NCBI GenBank assembly: GCA_035509315.1 | Contig: DATJLS010000080.1 | Span: forward strand, 124,001 to 188,000 | DNA from: JAKAWQ01 sp035509315 | Lineage (GTDB): Bacteria > Pseudomonadota > Alphaproteobacteria > Acetobacterales > Acetobacteraceae | Length of the DNA stretch: 64,000 nucleotides | Direction: 5' to 3' | The notes under the pieces: generated by a model | The model's input: only the letters and a program-made list of their open reading frames with translations | Databases searched by the model: none | What the model was told of the DNA's origin: nothing | Made by a program: the position numbers and the translations under genes | Shown here: piece after piece, positions 42,987 through 50,775 of the stretch | Numbering within the stretch: the stretch's first letter is position 1 | How the letters are laid out: each line of letters begins with the position of its first letter

Positions 42987-44192
42987 TTAGCGCAACCCTG
43001 CGGTGAAGGCGGCGATCCGCCGGCAGGCTTCGGTGAGCGCCGCCTCGTCGGTCGCGTAGGAGATTCGGAGGTAGGGACTCATCCCGAATCCCGCCCCGTG
43101 CACCGAGGCGACATGCTGCTCCTCAAGCAGGGCCATCGCGAAATCCTGGTCCGTCTCGATTTTCCGGCCGCCTTCGCTGGTCCTGCCGATACAGCCGCCA
43201 ATATTCGGATAGACGTAAAACGCGCCCTCCGGCTTGCGGCAGGTGATGCCGGACGCCTCGTTCAGCTTTTTCACCACCATGTCCCGCCTGCGGCGATAGA
43301 TCGCCCGCCGCTCGGCGACCAGGTCCTGCGGCCCGTCCAGCGCCGCGACGGCCGCGGCTTGGCCGACGGTCGAAACGCCGGCGGTCACCTGGCCCTGCAT
43401 ATTGACCATCGCCTTGATCAGCGCGCGCGGCCCACCGGCGAAACCGATCCGCCAGCCCGTCATCGCGTAGGTCTTGGAGACGCCGCTTACGGTAACGATG
43501 CGCTCGGCAAGGTCCGGCGCGGCGGCTGCGAGTGTCACAAGCGCGAAATCCTCGTCATAAACGAGGTGCTCGTACATGTCGTCGGCGATCACCCAGAGCC
43601 GGGGATGGGCGCGGATGACCGCGGCGATCTCACCGAGCTCGGCTTTCGTGCAGGCCGCGCCGGTCGGGTTGTTGGGAAGGTTGAGGACGAGAAGCTTCGT
43701 TCGCCCGGTGATCGCCGCCTCCAGATCCTCGGCGCGCAGCTTGAAGCCATTGTTCTCGGGGCAATTGACGGAGACCGGCACCCCGCCGGCGAGCTTCGTC
43801 ATCAGCGGATAGGCGGTCCAGCAGGGGCGCGGAATCACCACCTCGTCGCCTGGATCGACGGTCGCCATGATGGCATCGTAGATCACCTGCTTGCCGCCAT
43901 TGCCGACCATGATCTGATCGAGCGCGAAGTCGAGACCGTTCTCGCGCCGGAACTTTCTCTGCACCGCTTCCTTGAGCGCCGGAGTGCCGTCTTGCGGCGG
44001 GTATTTCGTCTGGCCGGCGAGCGCTGCCTTGTACGCGGCCTCGATCGCGTGCTTGGGTGTAGCGAAGTCCGGCTCACCGATGGTGAGCGGGATCACTTCG
44101 GCACCGGCGGCGCGCAGCGCGCGCGCGCGCACCGTCATCGCCACCGTCGCCGCGACCGGCGCCGCGCCCAGCCTCTGCGCGAGCGCTGGCAT
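42987..44192 (-). CDS. Aspartate aminotransferase-like enzyme, paralog 1
   Basis: The 401-residue class I/II PLP enzyme shows L-T-I-G-E-P-D-F near the N-terminus, N-L-P-N-N-P-T-G-A, A-D-D-M-Y-E, and the PLP lysine in S-G-V-S-K-T-Y-A-M-T-G-W-R-I-G-F. It belongs to the AspC Ib subgroup found in Alphaproteobacteria. It sits 8 bp after the next paralog, so the two are co-transcribed and probably arose by tandem duplication. One may prefer a different amino or oxo acid such as prephenate or aromatic acids. Confidence 0.87.
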   Translation of the reverse strand: MPALAQRLGAAPVAATVAMTVRARALRAAGAEVIPLTIGEPDFATPKHAIEAAYKAALAGQTKYPPQDGTPALKEAVQRKFRRENGLDFALDQIMVGNGGKQVIYDAIMATVDPGDEVVIPRPCWTAYPLMTKLAGGVPVSVNCPENNGFKLRAEDLEAAITGRTKLLVLNLPNNPTGAACTKAELGEIAAVIRAHPRLWVIADDMYEHLVYDEDFALVTLAAAAPDLAERIVTVSGVSKTYAMTGWRIGFAGGPRALIKAMVNMQGQVTAGVSTVGQAAAVAALDGPQDLVAERRAIYRRRRDMVVKKLNEASGITCRKPEGAFYVYPNIGGCIGRTSEGGRKIETDQDFAMALLEEQHVASVHGAGFGMSPYLRISYATDEAALTEACRRIAAFTAGLR

Positions 44193-44200
44193 CGAAAGAT

Positions 44201-45403
44201 TCAGGAAAGACTCTGGCAGAAGCGCTGGATTCGCGTGCAGGCCTCGCGCAGCAGATCCGTCCCGGTCGCGTAGCTGACACGGAAATGGCCGGGATACATG
44301 AAGGCAGCGCCATGCACGACCGCGACCCCCTCCTCCTCAAGGAGGGCGGTCACGAGGGATTCGTCATCCGCGATCTTCACGCCGCGACGGCTGGTCTTGC
44401 CGATGCAGCCATGAATCGCCGGATAGACATAGAAGGCGCCCTCGGGCCGGTGGCAGGTGATGCCGGGCGCGGCATTGAGCATGGATACGACGAGATCGCG
44501 GCGTTCGTTATAGATCTTCACCATCCCGGGGATGGAGTCCTGCGGTCCGTTCAGCGCCTCGAGAGCGGCGGCCTGGCTGATGCTCGAGGCGTTCGTCGTC
44601 GATTGGCTCTGCAGCTTGTCCATCGCCTTGATCATCTCGACCGGCGCGCCGGCGAAGCCGATCCGCCAGCCGGTCATCGCGTACGCCTTGCTGCAGCCAT
44701 TCATCGTGATCGTGCGCGCGCGGAGCTTCGGCTCGACCTCGACGATCGTCGCCGGGCGGAACCCGTCATAGACGAGCTTTTCGTAGATATCATCCGTGAA
44801 AACCCAGACATCCGGGTGGCGCAGCAGCACATCGCAGATCGGGCGCAGATCGGCGGCCGAGTAGGCCGCGCCGGTTGGGTTGCAGGGGTTGTTGAGCAGG
44901 AACCATTTGGTCTTCGGCGTGATCGCCGCCTCCAGATCCTCGGCGCGCAGCTTGAAGCCGTGATTCTGGCTGCACGGCACAAGGATCGGCTTTCCTTCTG
45001 CCAGCGATACGATGTCCGGATAGCTCACCCAGCAGGGCGAGGGGATCACCGCCTCGTCACCGGGATCGATCGTCGCCAGCATGGCGTTGAAGATCACCTG
45101 CTTGCCGCCGGTGGAGACGATGATCTCCTCCGGCCGGTAATCGAGGCCGCTGTCGCGGCGGAACTTGTCGGCGACGGCCTGGCGCAGCGCCCTGGTGCCG
45201 GCGACATCGGTGTATTTCGTCTCGCCCGCCTCAATCGCGCGGATCGCTGCCCGCTTGATGTTCTCCGGCGTATCGAAATCAGGCTCGCCGGCGGAGAGGC
45301 TGATCACGTCCCGCCCCGCAGCCTGCAGCGTGCGGGCCTTGGTGGCGATCGCGATGGTCTGGCTCGGATTGATGCGGTCGAGCCTTGATGCGGTGAGATG
45401 CAT
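44201..45403 (-). CDS. aspC: Aspartate aminotransferase-like enzyme, paralog 2
   Basis: The 400-residue enzyme is homologous to its downstream neighbour along its whole length. It has S-L-S-A-G-E-P-D-F-D-T-P, N-N-P-C-N-P-T-G-A-A-Y, T-D-D-I-Y-E-K-L-V-Y-D-G-F and the PLP site N-G-C-S-K-A-Y-A-M-T-G-W-R-I-G-F-A-G. The first-gene position and the R-I-N-P-S-Q-T N-terminus suggest that this is the main AspC, making aspartate from oxaloacetate and glutamate. Confidence 0.88.
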   Translation of the reverse strand: MHLTASRLDRINPSQTIAIATKARTLQAAGRDVISLSAGEPDFDTPENIKRAAIRAIEAGETKYTDVAGTRALRQAVADKFRRDSGLDYRPEEIIVSTGGKQVIFNAMLATIDPGDEAVIPSPCWVSYPDIVSLAEGKPILVPCSQNHGFKLRAEDLEAAITPKTKWFLLNNPCNPTGAAYSAADLRPICDVLLRHPDVWVFTDDIYEKLVYDGFRPATIVEVEPKLRARTITMNGCSKAYAMTGWRIGFAGAPVEMIKAMDKLQSQSTTNASSISQAAALEALNGPQDSIPGMVKIYNERRDLVVSMLNAAPGITCHRPEGAFYVYPAIHGCIGKTSRRGVKIADDESLVTALLEEEGVAVVHGAAFMYPGHFRVSYATGTDLLREACTRIQRFCQSLS

Positions 45404-45490
45404 GGGAAATCCAGGTAACGCCTCAAGCGAAGCCGGACCCTATCGTTCCGTCCGGGCGGCGGCAACCGCCGGCCGGGGGACCGTGGCCTC

Positions 45491-46357
45491 TTAATCCGGC
45501 ATGCCAGCCATCGCCCGGACGGTGGCGGGCGAATGCCCGGCCGAGCGCAAATCCTTGAGACTCATCGCCTTGTCCCGCTTGGCCAGCCGCCGGCCGGATT
45601 GATCGCGGAGGAGGGGATGGTGCGCGTAAGCCGGCTCCGGCCAGCCGAACAGGGCTTGCAGCAGGCGATGCAGCGCGGTGGCGGGCCTGAGGTCCTCTCC
45701 GCGGCTCACCAGCGTCACGCCCTGGGCCGCATCGTCGTGAGTGACGCAAAGATGATAGCTCGCCGGCGCATCCTTCCGGCCCAGTACCGCGTCCCCGAAA
45801 AGAACGGGATCGCAGGCGACCCGCACGCCTTCCTCCTTGCAGGAAAGTGGCGGCACGGAGCGCAGCGCCTTCGCCATATCCAGACGGAGCGCGTACGAAA
45901 TGCCGGACGCGACGCGCGCGGCGCGCTCATCCGCGTTGAGATGCCGGCACGTGCCCGGATAGGGCGCGACGCTGTCCGGGCCCAGGAACACGCCTTGAGA
46001 CGTCCCCTGGGGCGCTTCTGCTGCCCCGGCCACCTCACGGCGGATCTCCGCCCTTGTGCAAAAGCAAGGGTAGAGAAGCCCACACGCATCGAGCCGCACC
46101 AGCGCCGCGCGATACTCGGCGAGATGTTCGGACTGGACCCGAACCTCCCTATCCCAGTCGAGCCCGAGCCAGGCCAGATCCTCGAGGATCGCCTCGCGGA
46201 ACTCGGAGCGGCAGCGCGTGGCGTCGATATCCTCGATCCTGAGCAGGAAACGGCCACCCGCCGCGCGTGCGCGCCGCCAGGCGAAAAGCGCCGCATGAGC
46301 ATGGCCGAGATGCAGGAAGCCGGTGGGGCTGGGGGCGAATCGGGTCACGATGGACAT
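45491..46357 (-). CDS. gluQRS: Glutamyl-Q tRNA(Asp) synthetase
   Basis: The 288-residue protein resembles the catalytic half of glutamyl-tRNA synthetase without an anticodon-binding domain. It has F-A-P-S-P-T-G-F-L-H-L-G-H-A (HIGH motif), R-I-E-D-I-D, a zinc-type C-F-C pair in Y-P-C-F-C-T-R, S-R-G-E-D-L and a KMSKS-like R-L-A-K-R-D-K-A. It attaches glutamate to queuosine at position 34 of tRNA-Asp. ATG 46357 is chosen because the upstream 22 residues are not family-like. It is divergent from the carboxylesterase gene. Confidence 0.92.
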   Translation of the reverse strand: MSIVTRFAPSPTGFLHLGHAHAALFAWRRARAAGGRFLLRIEDIDATRCRSEFREAILEDLAWLGLDWDREVRVQSEHLAEYRAALVRLDACGLLYPCFCTRAEIRREVAGAAEAPQGTSQGVFLGPDSVAPYPGTCRHLNADERAARVASGISYALRLDMAKALRSVPPLSCKEEGVRVACDPVLFGDAVLGRKDAPASYHLCVTHDDAAQGVTLVSRGEDLRPATALHRLLQALFGWPEPAYAHHPLLRDQSGRRLAKRDKAMSLKDLRSAGHSPATVRAMAGMPD

Positions 46358-46495
46358 GGCACGATCGGGCAGGGATATTGCGGACGGACGATGCACAAGA
46401 CGAAGGCCCGGAAAGACGGGCATGAGAGACCAATATGGGCTTCCTCACCCGAATTTTTCCGCCTTCCCGCGAGAGCGCTCGGCTCCCCCCCGCCC

Positions 46496-47164
46496 ATGGC
46501 TGACATGCCGCGGCTGCTCGATGGCCCGTGCTTCGGGCCGCGGGACGGACGGCGCGCGCAGCAGCTCGTCGTCCTTTGCCACGGACTCGGCGCTGACGGC
46601 CATGACCTGATCGATCTCGCCGCCTTCTGGGAAAAATCTCTGCCGGCCGCCTGCTTCGCGGCACCCGACGCACCGGAGCCGTGCAACATGGGTCCCTTCG
46701 GGCGGCAATGGTTCGATCTCTCCGACCGTTCGCCCGAGCATCTTTCCGCCGGCGTGCGCAGCGCCGCTCCCTTTCTCGATGCCTTCATCGACTCCGAGCT
46801 CGCGCGGCTCTCCCTGCCACCCGATGCCTACGCACTGATGGGCTTCAGCCAGGGCGCGATGACCGCGCTCTTTACCGGCCTTCGTCGCTCACCGGGGCCG
46901 CGCGCCATCCTTGCCTATTCGGGCGCCCTGATCGCCCCCGAAACCCTCGCCGAAGAGCGGGCGAACAATGCCCCGGTGCTGATCATCCATGGCGAGGCGG
47001 ACACGGTGCTGCCCGTCTCCCTTTCGCATCTGGCCGAAGAGCAACTGCGCGCAACGGGCGTGGTGGTGGAATCGCTCTATCTCCCGCTTCTCGGCCACGG
47101 CATCGACGATGCCGGCCTCTCTGCCGGCGCGCTCTTTCTCCAGCGCGCCTTTGTCGGCGGCTAG
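46496..47164 (+). CDS. Phospholipase/carboxylesterase, alpha/beta hydrolase
   Basis: The 222-residue serine hydrolase has V-V-L-C-H-G-L-G-A-D-G-H-D-L (oxyanion region), the nucleophile G-F-S-Q-G-A-M (about 121-127), Asp in H-G-E-A-D-T-V-L-P and His in L-G-H-G-I. It belongs to the acyl-protein thioesterase/YpfH group; the natural substrate is unknown. The open frame continues upstream through gluQRS antisense, so ATG 46496 (MADMPRLL) is preferred, with 46505 as an alternative. Its TAG stop (47162-47164) lies in the first four bases of B-family copy 2. Confidence 0.85.
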   Translation: MADMPRLLDGPCFGPRDGRRAQQLVVLCHGLGADGHDLIDLAAFWEKSLPAACFAAPDAPEPCNMGPFGRQWFDLSDRSPEHLSAGVRSAAPFLDAFIDSELARLSLPPDAYALMGFSQGAMTALFTGLRRSPGPRAILAYSGALIAPETLAEERANNAPVLIIHGEADTVLPVSLSHLAEEQLRATGVVVESLYLPLLGHGIDDAGLSAGALFLQRAFVGG

Positions 47165-47267
47165 AGCGAATTGCGTTTGCACGGGCTCACGCAATCCGCT
47201 CTATGTGTTTGTTTTGCGAGCATCTTTACGCGATCAGCCGATTCCATCTGATCGCGATCTGCTCTAG
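47161..47267 (+). repeat. B-family intergenic repeat, copy 2
   Basis: A 107-bp element bounded by CTAGAGC and GCTCTAG and collinear with the 12064 copy (99 of 107 identical, all differences transitions). Inverted arms AGAGCG/CGCTCT and CGCGATCAG/CTGATCGCG are kept. It provides the stop codon of the carboxylesterase gene, as copy 1 does for ksgA. Confidence 0.85.
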
Positions 47268-47271
47268 TGTT

Positions 47272-47322
47272 CCTGCCCGCGAAGTTCGTCGCTTTTTGCG
47301 ACGAACGGAGAGGATAGGCAGG
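47272..47322. repeat. Nested hairpin between repeat copies
   Basis: A perfect inner stem GTTCGTCGC-TTTTT-GCGACGAAC (47284-47306) is enclosed by outer arms CCTGCC (47272-47277) and GGCAGG (47317-47322). It could terminate the carboxylesterase transcript or be a further repeat type. No second copy was found in the window. Confidence 0.5.
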
Positions 47323-47324
47323 CC

Positions 47325-47394
47325 ACTGAAAATAAAAAGCAAGTGTCCCGATTCCATCCACATTCCAATGCGACGGACTTCGGCATCGGGACAC
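47325..47394 (+). repeat. C-family intergenic repeat, copy 1
   Basis: The 70-bp element begins ACTGAAAATAAA and contains 10-bp terminal arms GTGTCCCGAT (47343-47352) and ATCGGGACAC (47385-47394). It matches the element at 62542-62611 at 62 of 70 positions. The inner CACATT/AATGCG pairing is partly degraded here. Confidence 0.8.
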
Positions 47395-47395
47395 C

Positions 47396-47499
47396 AGAGC
47401 GTGATGCGCGAGGGTGGAATCACCGCCGGTCTGAACCACGCGAGAAAACAAAGGGCTAGAGTGGGATACGTGAGCGGGAGTGAACGCATCGCACTCTAA
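47396..47499 (+). repeat. E-family intergenic repeat, full two-module copy
   Basis: It begins AGAGCGTGATG and has an inner GGTG/CACC hairpin, the GAGAAAACAAAGGGCTAG linker and a second module with AGAGTG (47458-47463) facing CACTCT (47492-47497). Other copies have AGAGCG/CGCTCT, so this copy has a paired C-to-T and G-to-A change that keeps the stem. With the B copy, hairpin and C copy it fills most of the 477-bp spacer 47165-47641. Nothing is recognised in 47500-47630. Confidence 0.82.
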
Positions 47500-47641
47500 A
47501 GAACGGGAGGGATGGCTTGCAGCCTGCCCATGCCTCTGCAATAAGAGCCGCGCGACTCTGGTGGCGCACAAGTGCTCGGGGGTCACGGAAGCGTAACCTA
47601 CCAGTGCTAGTTGTGCCTTCCTGGCCGGACAGGAGCGGCGA

Positions 47642-48202
47642 TTGCCGGACGGTGGCCAACAGTTTCCCGCGCTGGTGCTGAACGCGGATTTCCGTCCCCT
47701 CTCCTATTTTCCCCTTTCCTTGTGGTCCTGGCAGGATGCGGTGCGCGCGGTCTTTCTCGATCGTGTCGCCGTCCTCAACGAATATGAGATCGAGGTCCGG
47801 TCGCCCTCCCTTGCGATGCGCTTGCCCAGCGTCATTGCGCTCAAGGATTACGTGACAACAGCGCGGCGCCCGGCCTTCACCCGCTTCAACGTCTTCCTGC
47901 GCGACAGCTTCACCTGCCAGTACTGCAGTGTCCGCCACCCGGCCCCCGATCTCACCTTCGATCACATCATTCCGCGCTCGCGCGGCGGTCGGACGATCTG
48001 GGAAAATGTCGTCACGGCCTGCGGCGCCTGCAATCTGCGCAAGGGCGCGCGCCTGCCGCGGGAATGCCGGATGTACCCGCTCCAGCCGCCCGGCCGGCCC
48101 ACCACCTGGGAACTGCAGGAGCGCGGCCGCGCCTTTCCCCCGAATTATCTGCACGAGAGCTGGCGCGACTATCTCTATTGGGATAGCGAGCTGGAAAGCT
48201 GA
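47642..48202 (+). CDS. HNH endonuclease family protein
   Basis: The 186-residue protein has an HNH_5-type nuclease module (about 92-145): C-Q-Y-C, then F-D-H-I-I-P-R-S-R-G-G and W-E-N-V-V-T-A-C-G-A-C-N. The two C-x-x-C pairs bind zinc, with H in D-H and N in E-N completing the betabeta-alpha-metal site. The ~85-residue N-terminal domain (LVLNADFRPLSYFPLS) is conserved in a widespread solitary HNH family in Proteobacteria whose role is unclear. The start is a TTG preceded by AGGAG at 47631-47635. No phage or toxin context is seen nearby. Confidence 0.85.
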   Translation: MPDGGQQFPALVLNADFRPLSYFPLSLWSWQDAVRAVFLDRVAVLNEYEIEVRSPSLAMRLPSVIALKDYVTTARRPAFTRFNVFLRDSFTCQYCSVRHPAPDLTFDHIIPRSRGGRTIWENVVTACGACNLRKGARLPRECRMYPLQPPGRPTTWELQERGRAFPPNYLHESWRDYLYWDSELES

Positions 48203-48242
48203 GGGGACAGAACCCCAGATTTGAACTTGAAAATCTCGCGCA

Positions 48243-48980
48243 TCACGCCGCCTCAAGCTCGACCGCCAGCGCCCTGAGGCTCGCGGTATGGGGATGGCCG
48301 ATGCGGCCGGCCCGGAGATCCTCGACCCCCAGCGTCTCCACCAGCATGCCCTCCTGCATGACCCCGATCGTCGGGCAGAGATGGGCGACCACTGCGAGAT
48401 TGTGGCTGACCAGGAGGTAGGTGAGTTCACGCGCCGCCTGCAGATCGGTGAGCAGATTGAGGATCTCGGCCTGCACCGAGACATCGAGCGCGCTGGTCGG
48501 CTCATCGAGCAGGAGCACATCCGGCCCGGCGATCAGCGCCCGGGCGATCGCGACACGCTGGCGCTGGCCGCCCGAGAGCTGGTGCGGATAGCGGAAGCGC
48601 AGACGGGACGGCAGCGCCACTTCCTCGAGCGCGCGGGGAATCCGCGCATCGATCCCGCCGATGCCGTGCACGATTAGCGGCTCGGCAAGCTGGCGGTCGA
48701 TCGTCTGGCGCGGATGGAGCGAGCCATACGGGTCCTGGAACACCATCTGCACGCGGCGGAAGAAGGCCCGCGGGCGCCGTTGCGCAAGCGGAGAACCTTC
48801 GAGCAGGATGCGCCCGTGCCAGTCGCGGATGAGCCCCGCGAGCGCGCGCAGCACGCTCGACTTTCCCGAGCCGGATTCGCCCACGATGCCGAAGCTCCGC
48901 CCTTTGCCCACCGCGAACGAAACGCCTTTCACGGCGGTGAACCCGCCGAAGCGGATATGCAGATCCTCGACTGTGATCAC
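48243..48980 (-). CDS. dppF: Peptide ABC transporter ATP-binding protein DppF-like
   Basis: The 245-residue ATPase has a Walker A site G-E-S-G-S-G-K-S-S (about 34-42), the signature L-S-G-G-Q-R-Q-R-V-A, Walker B V-L-L-L-D-E-P-T-S-A-L-D and a switch His in L-V-S-H-N. It energises oligopeptide/nickel-type import with DppD. The start is GTG, overlapping the dppD stop by 4 bp. It is shorter than classical DppF, lacking most of the C-terminal oligo_HPY extension. Confidence 0.9.
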   Translation of the reverse strand: MITVEDLHIRFGGFTAVKGVSFAVGKGRSFGIVGESGSGKSSVLRALAGLIRDWHGRILLEGSPLAQRRPRAFFRRVQMVFQDPYGSLHPRQTIDRQLAEPLIVHGIGGIDARIPRALEEVALPSRLRFRYPHQLSGGQRQRVAIARALIAGPDVLLLDEPTSALDVSVQAEILNLLTDLQAARELTYLLVSHNLAVVAHLCPTIGVMQEGMLVETLGVEDLRAGRIGHPHTASLRALAVELEAA

Positions 48981-49819
48981 GCGGCTTCCCAGGCGGGATC
49001 GCGCGTCATAACCGGGAGCCTTTGGCGCGGATGGTTGAGGCTCGGCAGGCAGGCGAGCAGCCCCTGCGTGTAGGGATGGCGAGAGTGGACGAGCTCAGCG
49101 GCCCGCACCGTCTCCACCACCCTTCCCGCATACATCACCATCACCCGGTTGCAGAAATGCGAGACAAGCGGCAGGTCGTGGCTGATGAGAATGAGGCCCA
49201 TGCCGCGCCGCGAGACGAGATCCTCGATCAGCCGCAGGATTTCCGCCTGCACGGTGGCATCGAGCGCGCTGGTGGGCTCATCGGCGATAAGAAGCTCGGG
49301 ATCGCCCGCCAGCATCATCGCGATCATTACCCGCTGGCCCATTCCGCCCGAAAGCTCGTGCGGATAGCGGTCGGCGACCGCGCGCGGATTGCGGATCTGC
49401 ACCTGCGCGAGGAGATCGACGGCCGCCGCGCGGGCTGCCTTCCGGGAGAGCTTCTTGTGCAGCTGAAGCGGCTCGGCGATCTGCGCGCCCGCCGTCATCA
49501 CCGGGTTGAGAGCGAATTTCGGGTCCTGAAGGATGAGCCCGGCCCGCCGGCCGCGGATCGCACCGAGCGTGCGCGAAGATGCGCCGAGAATATCGATGCC
49601 ATCGAAAAGAATCTTCTTCGCGTGCACCACCGCGCCCGGCGGCGTGAGGCCGATGACGGCCCGTGCGGTCAGCGATTTCCCCGAGCCCGATTCACCGACA
49701 ATGCCGAGCTTTTCCGTCCCCATCGCGAGATCGACGCCGCGAACCGCGAAATGAATCCCCCTGCCGCCGGAAAGATTCCCCGGAAAACCAATTCGGAGAT
49801 CTTCGATCTCCACCCTCAT
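48977..49819 (-). CDS. dppD: Peptide ABC transporter ATP-binding protein DppD-like
   Basis: The 280-residue ATPase has Walker A G-E-S-G-S-G-K-S-L-T, a Q-loop in I-L-Q-D-P-K-F-A-L-N-P, the signature L-S-G-G-M-G-Q-R-V, Walker B L-L-I-A-D-E-P-T-S-A-L-D and H-loop I-S-H-D. The C-terminal part R-H-P-Y-T-Q-G-L-L-A-C-L-P belongs to the oligo_HPY domain. It overlaps dppC and dppF by 4 bp each (ATGA, GTGA). Confidence 0.92.
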   Translation of the reverse strand: MRVEIEDLRIGFPGNLSGGRGIHFAVRGVDLAMGTEKLGIVGESGSGKSLTARAVIGLTPPGAVVHAKKILFDGIDILGASSRTLGAIRGRRAGLILQDPKFALNPVMTAGAQIAEPLQLHKKLSRKAARAAAVDLLAQVQIRNPRAVADRYPHELSGGMGQRVMIAMMLAGDPELLIADEPTSALDATVQAEILRLIEDLVSRRGMGLILISHDLPLVSHFCNRVMVMYAGRVVETVRAAELVHSRHPYTQGLLACLPSLNHPRQRLPVMTRDPAWEAA

Positions 49820-50751
49820 TGCCGCGCTTTCGGGTCAAGCACGTCGCGCAGCCCATCGCCCAGCAGATTGAACGCAAGGGCCGCGACGAAGATCGCGACG
49901 CCCGGCGCCGTCGGCACCCACCATTGCTGAAGGATGTAATCGCGGGAAGTCGCGATCATCGTGCCCCATTCCGCCGCGGGCGGCTGAGCGCCCATGCCGA
50001 GAAAGCCGAGACCGGCGGCGGTGAGGATGATGCCGGCCATATCGAGGCTCACGCGCACGATGACGCTCGAGAGGGCGAGCGGCACGATGTGGCGAAGGAT
50101 GATGCGCGGAGAGCCGGCGCCCAACAGCCGGATCGCGGCGATGAAATCCGTATTGCGGATGGTCAGCGCGTCGGCGCGTGCGAGCCGCGCATAAGGCGGC
50201 CAGGAGGTGAGCGCGATCGCGATCACCGTGCTCGCGATCCCGGGTTTCAGCGCGGCGACGAAGGCGAGGGCCAGGATCAGCCGGGGAAATGCGAGAAAGA
50301 TGTCGGTGAGCCGCATCAGAACCCGATCGATGAGGCCGCCGAGATAGCCGGCGATGCAGCCGACGACGAGGCCGAAGGGCGCAACCAGGGCCACCACCGC
50401 CACCACCATGCCGAGGGTGAGCCGCCCGCCATAGATCAGCCGCGAGAGAAGATCGCGCCCAAGCTCATCGGTGCCGAGCCAGTGCGCGGCCGAGGGCGGG
50501 GCGAGCCGGTCGGCGAGATTCTGCGCATAGGGATTGTCCGGGGCGAGGAGCGGGGCGGCGAGAGCGATGAGGATGAGCAACGTCACGACGATCAGCCCGC
50601 CCAAGGCGAGCCGGTTCGCCGCGAAGCGTCGCCAGCTGCGATAGAACTCACCCCAGGCCGTCTGCCTTCGCGATGTCGGCTCCTCGGCCAGCAGCCAGGC
50701 GCGCAGCGTGATTGCGGACGGGATGGGCGCAGGCTTCGTTCCTTCGTTCAT
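49816..50751 (-). CDS. dppC: Peptide ABC transporter permease DppC-like
   Basis: The 311-residue permease has an N-terminal OppC_N segment and six membrane helices. Near the start is H-W-L-G-T-D-E-L-G-R-D-L-L-S-R-L-I-Y-G, and the EAA coupling loop I-R-L-L-G-A-G-S-P-R-I-I-L-R-H-I-V-P lies toward the C-terminus. It pairs with DppB in the inner membrane. It starts 24 bp after dppB. Confidence 0.92.
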   Translation of the reverse strand: MNEGTKPAPIPSAITLRAWLLAEEPTSRRQTAWGEFYRSWRRFAANRLALGGLIVVTLLILIALAAPLLAPDNPYAQNLADRLAPPSAAHWLGTDELGRDLLSRLIYGGRLTLGMVVAVVALVAPFGLVVGCIAGYLGGLIDRVLMRLTDIFLAFPRLILALAFVAALKPGIASTVIAIALTSWPPYARLARADALTIRNTDFIAAIRLLGAGSPRIILRHIVPLALSSVIVRVSLDMAGIILTAAGLGFLGMGAQPPAAEWGTMIATSRDYILQQWWVPTAPGVAIFVAALAFNLLGDGLRDVLDPKARQ

Positions 50752-50775
50752 GGCGGGAATTTATCGGACTCGAAT

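Noticed and set aside
45533..46495. N-terminal extension of the carboxylesterase by about 320 residues
   Set aside because: The extension is antisense to gluQRS and lacks protein-like composition; the fold starts at about 46496.
47642..48202. HNH gene as part of a restriction or phage module
   Set aside because: It is a solitary gene flanked by repeats and a peptide transporter; no methylase, integrase or terminase is nearby.
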